64,000 nt of DNA from Parundibacterium terreum. GTDB lineage: Bacteria > Pseudomonadota > Gammaproteobacteria > Burkholderiales > Burkholderiaceae_D. Shown here one piece after another: positions 46,618 to 54,421 of this stretch. The stretch covers positions 186,001 through 250,000 of the forward strand of contig NZ_BMED01000002.1 of the NCBI RefSeq assembly GCF_014636315.1. The letters are read 5' to 3'. Every line of letters begins with the position of its first letter. Position 1 is the first letter of the stretch. The notes below the pieces were generated by a model, which searched no databases, was not told where the DNA came from, and worked only from the letters and a program-made list of their open reading frames with translations. The translations under genes and the position numbers were made by a program.

Positions 46618-47654
46618 CAGCCCAGGCCCTCGCTAGTATGCTGCGCTGGCCGAATATCCTGCTGCGCTTGCGCAGGCTTACTGACCGGCCGATCGCGCCC
46701 TACCATGCGCTTCAAACCCAGCCATTGCTGCGACCAGAAGCCCTGGCCATATTCACGGCCGCTGCCATCCGGACTTGGCAACTGGTCACGTATGCCGGTC
46801 ATCGCAAATTCCTTGTCAAACAAAGCGGTACCGAAAATGATGTCCCAGACAGGAAACAGCACTGCGAAATTATGCCCTCCCAGCGTACCCTTGCCGCGAG
46901 TCTCATGGCCTATTCCTATTGCGTGATGGGTGCGGTGAAAACGCGGCGACACCAGCAGGCGCTCGCCGATCGCGCCGAAATGGATGCGTACATTGGCGTG
47001 CTGCAAGCTCTGCACCATTTGCGACAAGGTCACCAGCAAGATGTATTGACCAGGCTCTACGCCGATCACGATGGCGATCAGCCCCATATAGACGCCGCGG
47101 ATAAAATCATCCAGCAAGTGGTTACGGTCGTCACTCCACAAATTCATATTGCGCTGGCTGTGGTGCAGGCTATGCAAACCCCACCACCAGTTGAACTGGT
47201 GCGAGGCACGGTGGTACCAGTAATCAAAGAAATCCAGCACAACCAGGTACAGCAAGAACACCAGCACCGGATGATCCAGCATGCCCGGCCACAGGTTTTC
47301 CAGGTTGAACGGGTTCACGCCTTCCAGGTGCAGCAAGCCTGTCAATGCATCCAGCACTGGGTCCAGCACGAAAAAGATCAATACGGAGAAAGCGCCCAGC
47401 CGGTGCAGGGCGGTATAGATGAAGTCATTCCAGCGCGCTTTCGGATCAGTGAATTTGTGCACCGGCAGCTTGGCCTCTAGCGGGCGCAATACGATATACA
47501 GGAGTACCAGTTGGCACACGCCGATCAGGAACCATTCAACGCCTTCAAACGCGTCTTCAATGAATTCGCCCAGGCCCACATAAAACATCAGCGGCTGCAC
47601 GATGGTTTCAAAAATCCAGGCTTGCGCCGTCGCGAATAAATCTGAAAAATTCAT
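46617..47654 (-). CDS. Sterol desaturase/fatty acid hydroxylase family protein
   Basis: About 345 residues, a membrane di-iron oxygenase. The three His boxes are WYHRASHQ, LHSLHHSQ and RFHRTHHA, in the usual order near residues 160-260, with membrane segments around them. The start at 47654 (MNFSDLF) is preferred over a TTG six codons earlier. In bacteria, members hydroxylate or desaturate lipids; the substrate is unknown. The stop overlaps the EI24 gene start (TGATG), so the two are coupled and may act together in the membrane. Confidence 0.9.
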   Translation of the reverse strand: MNFSDLFATAQAWIFETIVQPLMFYVGLGEFIEDAFEGVEWFLIGVCQLVLLYIVLRPLEAKLPVHKFTDPKARWNDFIYTALHRLGAFSVLIFFVLDPVLDALTGLLHLEGVNPFNLENLWPGMLDHPVLVFLLYLVVLDFFDYWYHRASHQFNWWWGLHSLHHSQRNMNLWSDDRNHLLDDFIRGVYMGLIAIVIGVEPGQYILLVTLSQMVQSLQHANVRIHFGAIGERLLVSPRFHRTHHAIGIGHETRGKGTLGGHNFAVLFPVWDIIFGTALFDKEFAMTGIRDQLPSPDGSGREYGQGFWSQQWLGLKRMVGRDRPVSKPAQAQQDIRPAQHTSEGLG

Positions 47655-47713
47655 CAAGAAATCATGTCCCAAAGGTATTTTGGAAGGGAGGCATCACCGC
47701 CATGCCGCAGCAT

Positions 47714-48469
47714 TCAGCGATATTGCGGATGTTCACGTAATGTAGCAAAACAATAGCCTTTTTGCTTCAGTCCGCTAATCAGGGGTATCAGGTTCTCCGG
47801 CATCCATGCCTGCTTGCGTGACCAGATCCCCAGGTGCGCCATAAAGATGTCGCCATCCTTCAGATGGTCCAGCGCGCGTTTCAGCAATACCGGATTGCTC
47901 CATTTTTCGCTGGGCAGCTCGTCGCCGGAGAAGCCCGCTGGCGGCCAGCCTACGTGGGCATAGCCGCATGCCTGCCCAGCTTTTTGCAGGTTCGGGGTCA
48001 GTTTACCGCCAGGGGCGCGCCAGTAATGGTCAATGTGATGGCCCGTCAGTTGCTGGAAGCGCTGGTCCACCCTTTGCATTTCCTCGCAATATTGCTGCGG
48101 ACTCCAATCCAGCAGCTTGCCTGCTTGCGCGCCGAACTGTGGTTTTACCTGGATATGGCCGTCAGCCAGGTCGCGCACCGCATATACGTGGTCGAAGGTA
48201 TGGGTACCGAATGCATGGCCGTCTTGCACCAGGCTGCGCCAGTAAGGCGCCCAGGCAGGGTCCAGCGAGTAATCACCGTTGACGGTTTTTTCGTTGGCCA
48301 GGAAGAATGTCGCCTTGATGTGCTGCTCACGCAGGGTCTTGGCAATGAATTCGGCCTGAGACTGGCTGCCGGTATCGAAAGTCAGATAGATGGTGCCCTT
48401 GCAGTCATTTCCGGCAAGGGCCGGTTGCATGAATCCAGCCATCGTACAGGCTGCAAGGAATGCTTTCAT
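47714..48469 (-). CDS. Exported polysaccharide deacetylase family protein
   Basis: 251 residues with a signal peptide (MKAFLAACTMAGFMQPALAG). The NodB-type fold shows motif 1 as IYLTFDTGSQ, where the usual second Asp of TFDD is Thr; motif 2 as HTFDH with both metal His; motif 3 as YWRAPGGK; and later GDIFMAHLG. Loss of the second Asp, normally a metal ligand, may change metal binding or activity. The substrate is likely an N- or O-acetyl group on a cell-wall glycan. It sits between the sterol desaturase and a beta-propeller gene, all on the minus strand. Confidence 0.87.
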   Translation of the reverse strand: MKAFLAACTMAGFMQPALAGNDCKGTIYLTFDTGSQSQAEFIAKTLREQHIKATFFLANEKTVNGDYSLDPAWAPYWRSLVQDGHAFGTHTFDHVYAVRDLADGHIQVKPQFGAQAGKLLDWSPQQYCEEMQRVDQRFQQLTGHHIDHYWRAPGGKLTPNLQKAGQACGYAHVGWPPAGFSGDELPSEKWSNPVLLKRALDHLKDGDIFMAHLGIWSRKQAWMPENLIPLISGLKQKGYCFATLREHPQYR

Positions 48470-48504
48470 CTGGGTCCAGGTTGAACGCTGTCTTTAAAGA
48501 TAAA

Positions 48505-49506
48505 TTAAATACGCGGTGCGCTATTGAGGAAAAACACGCCATGCGGCGAGCGTCCGACAGGAATCAGCTTGATGACTTTTTTGCTGGCAACGTCGATCAC
48601 GGCGACTTTCTTGATCCAGCGCAGCGTTACCCACAGGGTCTTGCCGTCATCGGTTAATTCCATGCAATCTGGACCGCCGGGAACAGGAATAGTTCCCACG
48701 TTTTCCAGCGTATTCTGGTCGATGATATTGATCGTATTGGAAATACGATTGGAAACAAAGGTATAGCGCTTGTCGCCAAAGGCGCGGAAATTATGCGCAC
48801 CGGCACCAGCCTTGATGCGTTTGACGGTTTTCTGCGTGCGCCAGTCTATGACTTCCACGTAGTCGCTACCCATGATGCCGACCAGCAGGTATTTGTCGTC
48901 CGGCGTCATCGCGATGCCTGCCGGCACCTTGCCGACTGGAATAGTCCATTTGACCTTCTGCGTGGCGAGGTCAATTGCGGAAATCTGGTCGCTGCCCTGC
49001 TGCGTAATAAATACGGTGGTGCTGGCGGCATCGAAAGCCATGTGGCTGGGCAGCTTGGCCAAGGGCACGCGCTTGGCCAAAGTCAGTTCCTTGCCGTCGT
49101 AACGGTACATATCCACCCGGTCCAGCCGCAGTGAGTTGGACACGAACCATTTCTGGTCGGGAGAAAAACCGATCTGATAAGGATCGGCGATATCCTTGAC
49201 GCGTCTTTGTATTTGCCCGGACTTGGGATCGAGGAACACCAGCTCATCGCCGACCGCATTGGCCACGATCAGTGATTTGTTGTCCGGGGTCGCCATCAAG
49301 TGATGCGGCTCTTTGCCGACGGCAAAGGTACTGAGTTCCTTGTAGGTATTCTGATCCAGCAGACTGACGGTGGCATCGCGCGAATTCAGGACGACGACTA
49401 CATTGGAGGTACCACCGGCTGCGGGCACACTACCGGCCGCATAGGCATTAACGAGGGAACTACAGACAGACAGGACAAACGACAACCGGAGGAAACGACT
49501 ACGCAT
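48505..49506 (-). CDS. Exported YVTN-type beta-propeller protein
   Basis: 333 residues with a signal peptide (LRLSFVLSVCSSLVNAYAAG). Repeats of about 42 residues with a VVNAxGDELVFLD or VFITQQGSDQISAIDLAT pattern mark a seven-bladed YVTN/lactonase-like propeller. Such proteins are found in the periplasm as binding or scaffold parts; no catalytic site is apparent. It starts 240 bases from the divergent FKBP gene. Confidence 0.87.
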   Translation of the reverse strand: MRSRFLRLSFVLSVCSSLVNAYAAGSVPAAGGTSNVVVVLNSRDATVSLLDQNTYKELSTFAVGKEPHHLMATPDNKSLIVANAVGDELVFLDPKSGQIQRRVKDIADPYQIGFSPDQKWFVSNSLRLDRVDMYRYDGKELTLAKRVPLAKLPSHMAFDAASTTVFITQQGSDQISAIDLATQKVKWTIPVGKVPAGIAMTPDDKYLLVGIMGSDYVEVIDWRTQKTVKRIKAGAGAHNFRAFGDKRYTFVSNRISNTINIIDQNTLENVGTIPVPGGPDCMELTDDGKTLWVTLRWIKKVAVIDVASKKVIKLIPVGRSPHGVFFLNSAPRI

Positions 49507-49747
49507 GAATAAATACCGCTTAAAAATGAGGACTAATGTGATCTACGCACTATTTTACTCTGCATGACGTATCAAAATTGATATTGAAGACAATTTCTCA
49601 CTTTTTTTACCTTCTTTTGCGAAATATCAAATGAAAATGCAGGCAGTATCAGGGCAGGACAGGCCCGTTACGGCAGCTGTTAATGATGGAAAGGCATTTT
49701 TGGACTACAATTGCGCCAGTTTTTGATCAAATTTTGAGGAAATCAAC

Positions 49748-50104
49748 ATGTCCACTATTACTACAGTGTCCGGCCTGCAATACGAAGATGTTACAGTCGG
49801 CGCAGGCGACGAAGCCAAAGCAGGCGATCACGTTGTTGTGCATTACACAGGCTGGCTGCAAAACCCTGACGGCAGCGCCGGCAAGAAATTCGATTCCAGC
49901 AAGGACCGCAATGATCCATTCTCCTTCCCTTTGGGCGCAGGCCATGTGATCAAGGGCTGGGATGAAGGCGTTCAAGGCATGAAAATCGGCGGCACTCGCC
50001 TACTGACAATCCCTTCCGCACTGGGCTACGGCGCACGCGGTGCAGGCGGCGTGATACCACCGAATGCAACATTGATATTTGAAGTGGAACTGCTGGGCGT
50101 TTAA
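49748..50104 (+). CDS. FKBP-type peptidyl-prolyl isomerase
   Basis: A 118-residue single FKBP domain, without signal peptide, so cytoplasmic. Conserved motifs: VVVHYTGWLQNPDG near residue 29, FDSSKDRNDPFSFPLG, VIKGWDEGVQGMKIGG near 64-79 and YGARGAGGVIPPNATLIFEV near the end. It speeds proline isomerisation in protein folding. The ATG follows GAGG by eight bases. A shared terminator separates it from orn. Confidence 0.96.
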   Translation: MSTITTVSGLQYEDVTVGAGDEAKAGDHVVVHYTGWLQNPDGSAGKKFDSSKDRNDPFSFPLGAGHVIKGWDEGVQGMKIGGTRLLTIPSALGYGARGAGGVIPPNATLIFEVELLGV

Positions 50105-50142
50105 TCCACCTGCAATCCACGGCCTGTACCTGGGCACATATT

Positions 50143-50175
50143 AAAAAGGCTCCGATTGATTCGGAGCCTTTTTCT
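50143..50175. terminator. Bidirectional terminator between the FKBP gene and orn
   Basis: AAAAGGCTCCGA pairs with TCGGAGCCTTTT (5-base loop region), flanked by A and T runs, between converging genes. Confidence 0.93.
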
Positions 50176-50217
50176 TTATGACAACTAAATGTCGCCCTAC
50201 ACTACTTACTCCGCGGT

Positions 50218-50817
50218 TTATTCTTTAATAAAGTGTTCGCGGTAGTATTTCAGCTCTTCAATCGATTCTATGATGTCCGCCAGCGCAGTGTGCTTCTGAT
50301 GTTTTTTGAAGCCGCTGGCCAGTTCCGGCTTCCAGCGCTTGCACAATTCTTTCAATGTGGAAACATCCAGGTTACGGTAATGGAAGAAGCTTTCCAGCTT
50401 GGGCATGCCGCGCGCCATGAAGCGCCTGTCCTGGCAAATGGTATTGCCGCACATAGGCGATTTGCCCGCAGGAACATATTTCTTCAGGAACTCGATCAAG
50501 GCCGCAGACGCCTCTTCTTCTGTCACAGTGGATGCCTTGACGCGGTCGATCAGGCCGGAACGGCCATGTGTGCCCTTATTCCAGGCATCCATCTTGTCCA
50601 GCACTTCATCAGGCTGGTGGATTGCAAATACAGGACCTTCGCCCAATATATTCAGTTGAGAATCGGTCACCACAACCGCCACTTCAATAATGCGGTCGGT
50701 ATCCGGATCTAGGCCTGTCATTTCCATGTCCAGCCAGATCAGGTTAAACTCGTTCGGTTTTGCCGGTGGGGTGTTAATTGCCGGTGTAGTTGCTTGATCG
50801 CCCGTAGCTTGTGACAT
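50218..50817 (-). CDS. orn: Oligoribonuclease
   Basis: This 3-prime to 5-prime exonuclease degrades 2-5-nt RNAs and the linear form of cyclic di-GMP, pGpG. The DEDDh residues are visible: [18 protein letters not shown], the Asp of [10 protein letters not shown], and [14 protein letters not shown]. An N-terminal Pro/Thr-rich tail of about 20 residues precedes the core, making it 199 residues against about 180 in E. coli. It is essential in many proteobacteria. It is divergent from the M48 protease gene. Confidence 0.96.
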   Translation of the reverse strand: MSQATGDQATTPAINTPPAKPNEFNLIWLDMEMTGLDPDTDRIIEVAVVVTDSQLNILGEGPVFAIHQPDEVLDKMDAWNKGTHGRSGLIDRVKASTVTEEEASAALIEFLKKYVPAGKSPMCGNTICQDRRFMARGMPKLESFFHYRNLDVSTLKELCKRWKPELASGFKKHQKHTALADIIESIEELKYYREHFIKE

Positions 50818-51030
50818 AATTCTTTCCTTATTCTAATAAAATGGCTGCTTTATCCGGCTTTTAACCTAAGCTTTAGTCCAAACTTAGTCCAGCTCGTATC
50901 TTGTCTGGTTCTGCTTTTACCTGGCTAAAAGCGCGCTCCGGCTCTTGTGCAAAATGCAAAACAGGAGCGCATAATAGATTAAAAAGCTGGTTTAAAAGCT
51001 TCCGATACAGCATTTTCTCACAGGCATCGC

Positions 51031-52299
51031 ATGTATTCACTGTTTTCTGTTTTATTCATTATTTTCCTGCTTGTCTCGCTGGGAGTGCGTTTTTGGCTGA
51101 GTTCACGCCACATCCGGCACATCTTGCAGCACAGGCAAGCGGTACCGCCTGAGTTCGCAGAAAAAATACCCCTGGCAGCGCACCAGAAGGCCGCCGACTA
51201 CACTATCGCCAAGACCAAGCTGGGCATGCTGGTGATGCTGTTCAATGCTGCGGTACTGGTGGGCTTCACCTTCTTCGGCGGCCTGCAATGGCTGAGTGTG
51301 GAATTGTTCAAACTGACGGGCCCAGGCATGGGTTATCAGCTCAGCCTGCTGGCGTCCTTTGCCCTCATCAGCAGCCTGCTGGAATTGCCGTTTGATTACT
51401 ACTCCCAATTTGTGCTGGAAGAAAAATTCGGTTTTAACAAAATGACACTGGGCCTGTTTTTCGGCGACATGCTGAAGAGCGCTGCGCTCGGTGCCGCGAT
51501 CGGCCTGCCCCTGGTTTGGGTTGTGCTGGCATTGATGGAAAAATCCGGCGACCTGTGGTGGCTGTATGCCTGGATAGTATGGAGCGTGTTCCAGTTGCTG
51601 ATGATGGTGATCTTCCCCACCGTGATCGCACCGCTGTTCAACAAATTCACGCCGCTGGCAGATGATGCCTTGCGCAGCCGGATCGAAGGCCTGATGCAGC
51701 GCGTGGGCTTTGCCTCCAGCGGCCTGTTCGTGATGGACGGCTCCAAGCGCAGCGCACACGGAAATGCGTATTTCTCCGGCTTTGGCGCAGCCAAGCGCAT
51801 CGTCTTCTTTGATACCCTCTTGTCGCGCCTGGCACCGCAAGAGATAGAAGCCGTGTTAGCGCATGAACTGGGCCACTTCAAGCTCAAGCATATCGTCAAG
51901 CGCATCGTCGTGATGTTTATTGTCTCGCTGGGATTCCTGGCTTTGCTGGGCTTCCTGAAGCAGCAGGTCTGGTTTTACACCGGCCTCGGCGTCACCCCCA
52001 TCCTGTTGACCGATCTGCTGTCCAATAATGATGCGATGGCGCTGATACTCTTCATGCTGAGCCTGCCGGTATTCACCTTCCTGCTGTCGCCGCTGACTTC
52101 GATCAGCTCGCGCAAGCATGAATTTGAAGCCGACGCCTTTGCAGCAAAATACACGAGCGCGGACGACCTGGTGGCTGCCCTCGTCAAGCTGTATGAGGAC
52201 AATGCGTCCACGCTGACGCCCGACCCCTTGCACTCAGCCTTCTATGACTCGCACCCGCCGGCCTCGGTGCGCATCAACAAATTACTTATGGTGAACTGA
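51031..52299 (+). CDS. M48 family zinc metalloprotease (Ste24/CAAX protease-like)
   Basis: 422 residues with an N-terminal helix (MYSLFSVLFIIFLLVSLGV) and several more. The zinc motif HELGH is in VLAHELGHFKLKH near residue 279, with the third ligand Glu in SRKHEFEADAFAAKY near 363. N-terminal homology to CAAX prenyl proteases is clear (LSSLLELPFDYYSQFVLEEK-like region). It probably takes part in membrane protein quality control. The next gene begins one base after its stop, indicating one transcript with the dehydratase and rsgA. Confidence 0.93.
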   Translation: MYSLFSVLFIIFLLVSLGVRFWLSSRHIRHILQHRQAVPPEFAEKIPLAAHQKAADYTIAKTKLGMLVMLFNAAVLVGFTFFGGLQWLSVELFKLTGPGMGYQLSLLASFALISSLLELPFDYYSQFVLEEKFGFNKMTLGLFFGDMLKSAALGAAIGLPLVWVVLALMEKSGDLWWLYAWIVWSVFQLLMMVIFPTVIAPLFNKFTPLADDALRSRIEGLMQRVGFASSGLFVMDGSKRSAHGNAYFSGFGAAKRIVFFDTLLSRLAPQEIEAVLAHELGHFKLKHIVKRIVVMFIVSLGFLALLGFLKQQVWFYTGLGVTPILLTDLLSNNDAMALILFMLSLPVFTFLLSPLTSISSRKHEFEADAFAAKYTSADDLVAALVKLYEDNASTLTPDPLHSAFYDSHPPASVRINKLLMVN

Positions 52300-52300
52300 C

Positions 52301-52651
52301 ATGATCAAGACTTCAGACCTGCTGGCAAAAAAATGCCAGCACACAGAAACCGGACTGGACGATGCCAGCCTGCCCATCTATCTGGCAGCGACGCCGGGCT
52401 GGGAACAACAAGGCCCACGCATCGTCAAGACTTACCAGTTCAAGAATTATTATGAAACACTGGCCTTCGTGAATGCGATCGCCTATGTGATCCATGTGGA
52501 AGACCACCATCCGGAGCTGGTTGTGACCTACAACCGCTGTGTCGTGAAATTCGATACGCATACCGTCAATGGCGGACGCGGCGGCATCTCGGAAAATGAT
52601 TTCATTTGCGCCGCCAAGGTGGACACTGTTCACCAGCAGACGTTCTGCTGA
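52301..52651 (+). CDS. phhB: Pterin-4a-carbinolamine dehydratase
   Basis: A 116-residue enzyme that dehydrates 4a-hydroxytetrahydrobiopterin, recycling the cofactor of phenylalanine hydroxylase. The signature [19 protein letters not shown] near residues 66-84 holds the three His/Pro residues of the active site. No phenylalanine hydroxylase gene is nearby, so it may support another pterin enzyme. The stop overlaps the rsgA start by one base (TGATG). Confidence 0.93.
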   Translation: MIKTSDLLAKKCQHTETGLDDASLPIYLAATPGWEQQGPRIVKTYQFKNYYETLAFVNAIAYVIHVEDHHPELVVTYNRCVVKFDTHTVNGGRGGISENDFICAAKVDTVHQQTFC

Positions 52652-53553
52652 TGGCAACAGTACAGAAGCAACTCGGCACCGTGATTGCGGCCCATGGCCG
52701 CCACTATCTGGTGCAGGCGGAGGAAATCAAGCTGCATTGCGTCACCCGCGGCAAGAAGAGCGATGTCGCCGTCGGTGATATTGTCGAGTATCAGCTCACA
52801 TCCAAGAACCAGGGCGTGATAGAGGCAATCACACCGCGCAAAACCCTGCTCTACCGCTCGGACCAGTACAAATCCAAGATGCTGGCAGCCAACCTGACGC
52901 AATTGTTTATCGTGGTGGCGACAGAGCCCAGCTTTGCCGACGACCTGGTATCGCGTGCGCTGGTCGCTTCCGAATCCTCCGGTATCAAGCCGCATATCAT
53001 CCTGAACAAGACCGACGTCACCGAACTCCTGCCGCGAGCCAGGGAGCGGGTTGCCTTGTACCGCAGCCTGGGCTATCCAGTGCATGAAGTCTCTGTCACC
53101 GCCACACCGGATGAGACCCGTGCCACTTTGCTGGCGCTGCTGCAGGGACAAAGCACGATCCTGATCGGCCAGTCCGGCATGGGGAAGTCTTCGCTGATTA
53201 ATTTGCTGATTCCCGACGCCGAAATTGCCACACGCGAAATTTCTGCTGCGCTGGATACCGGCAAACATACGACCACCTTTACCAGGCTGTATCAGATGGA
53301 CGCATCATCTGCGGTGATTGATTCGCCGGGCTTCCAGGAGTTCGGCCTGCACCATCTGAGCGAAGGCATGCTGGAACGGGCCTTCCCGGAATTCCTGCCG
53401 CACCTGGGGCACTGCAAATTCTACAATTGCCATCACCATGCCGAACCCGGCTGCGCTATCCTGGCAGCCGTCAAGTCAGGCGAAATTGCAGAAATGCGGC
53501 ATGACTTGTTTGAGCAACTGGTGCACGAAGCGGCACAGACCATAGGCTATTAG
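52651..53553 (+). CDS. rsgA: Ribosome small-subunit-dependent GTPase
   Basis: A 300-residue circularly permuted GTPase that checks late 30S assembly. Order: OB-fold domain, G4 (ILNKTDVTE), G1 ([12 protein letters not shown]), G3 (IDSPGFQEF), then the zinc finger [15 protein letters not shown]. The start at 52651 overlaps the preceding stop; the longer frame from 52606 is not used. It ends the three-gene unit M48 protease-phhB-rsgA. Confidence 0.96.
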   Translation: MATVQKQLGTVIAAHGRHYLVQAEEIKLHCVTRGKKSDVAVGDIVEYQLTSKNQGVIEAITPRKTLLYRSDQYKSKMLAANLTQLFIVVATEPSFADDLVSRALVASESSGIKPHIILNKTDVTELLPRARERVALYRSLGYPVHEVSVTATPDETRATLLALLQGQSTILIGQSGMGKSSLINLLIPDAEIATREISAALDTGKHTTTFTRLYQMDASSAVIDSPGFQEFGLHHLSEGMLERAFPEFLPHLGHCKFYNCHHHAEPGCAILAAVKSGEIAEMRHDLFEQLVHEAAQTIGY

Positions 53554-53677
53554 GGCTGCCACACTGAGGAATCAAGGCGTGCGCTGCGCCTTGTCTTTCC
53601 GCTTCCGCCGCTATTTCCGCCGCCGCAGCAGGCTCAAGCTTGGCCGAAGGCCCGTGCAGCCGATTCGCCGGTGCCAT

Positions 53678-54115
53678 TTAATGCAAACCAACGACTACCA
53701 TTTTCTCGCCGGCACCAGCTTGACCGGCCACCTGCTCGGAAGGAACCAGCATGAGCAACTCGCCGCGGACCTCATCGTTATCAAGAAGCTGTATCGTCAT
53801 TTTAAGCTTTTGATCCAATGCAATGAAAGAGTTCGAGGTGATCGCGGCTATTTCATGGGCAGGCTGGCCATTGATCTCGGCAAACATACTGCGGCCCCGG
53901 CTGAACAACGACAGCGTCTTGCCGTTTGATAATGAGTAAGCTTGCTTGTAGTACTTGAATTCCTCCGGCAGCATTCTGTAAAACTTGCCAGGAAGCTCAA
54001 TCTTTGGTTCCCGCGCGGAAATCGTGACGGTGTCCGAAGCTGATTCAGTTTGGGCCTGGGCAAGCTGCGTGGCGGATAGCGCTGTCAACAGCGAAATTAA
54101 GGCTAGCGTTTTCAT
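53678..54115 (-). CDS. Small exported protein of unknown function
   Basis: 145 residues after the start at 54115, chosen for its GGAG site and signal peptide (MKTLALISLLTALSATQLAQ). The mature part has no recognised domain: IELPGKFYRMLPEEFKYYKQ, then a beta-rich stretch and LLMLVPSEQVAGQ near the end. It converges with rsgA. Upstream on the same strand lies the large ATP-binding LuxR regulator, with 306 bases between them. Confidence 0.6.
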   Translation of the reverse strand: MKTLALISLLTALSATQLAQAQTESASDTVTISAREPKIELPGKFYRMLPEEFKYYKQAYSLSNGKTLSLFSRGRSMFAEINGQPAHEIAAITSNSFIALDQKLKMTIQLLDNDEVRGELLMLVPSEQVAGQAGAGEKMVVVGLH

Positions 54116-54421
54116 GTTTATTCTCCATGGGTATGCACAAAAAAATGAAACTGGACTATTGAAAAATAGTGGTGATCGCACTGGAAAAACGGCTTATTGA
54201 AGACGGATTGCGCAAAGTTTCACGCACCCCTGCAAAGAGCAATCAATTAGCAAAAGAACAATCACGTGATTCATTTTATGCAATACTGTCAGGCTGCATA
54301 TCGGTAGGGATACCTAATTTTCGGATTGGTAGCACCTAATTTTGGAAACAGTGGTCGAAGGTGAAAACTCCGCACCGGCATGACAATGCGCAAGGATGTG
54401 CAAGGATGTGCAAGAAATAAC
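54116..54421. other. Non-coding gap upstream of the small exported protein gene
   Basis: No gene. It contains the palindrome ATCACGTGAT at 54261-54270, a direct repeat ACCTAATTTT at 54312 and 54334 (22 bp apart, about two helical turns), and three 10-bp tandem units at 54386-54415. The promoter of the 53678-54115 gene should lie here. Confidence 0.45.
54386..54415. repeat. Three 10-bp tandem units
   Basis: ATGCGCAAGG, ATGTGCAAGG and ATGTGCAAGA follow each other immediately after the stop of the LuxR-type gene. Confidence 0.7.
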
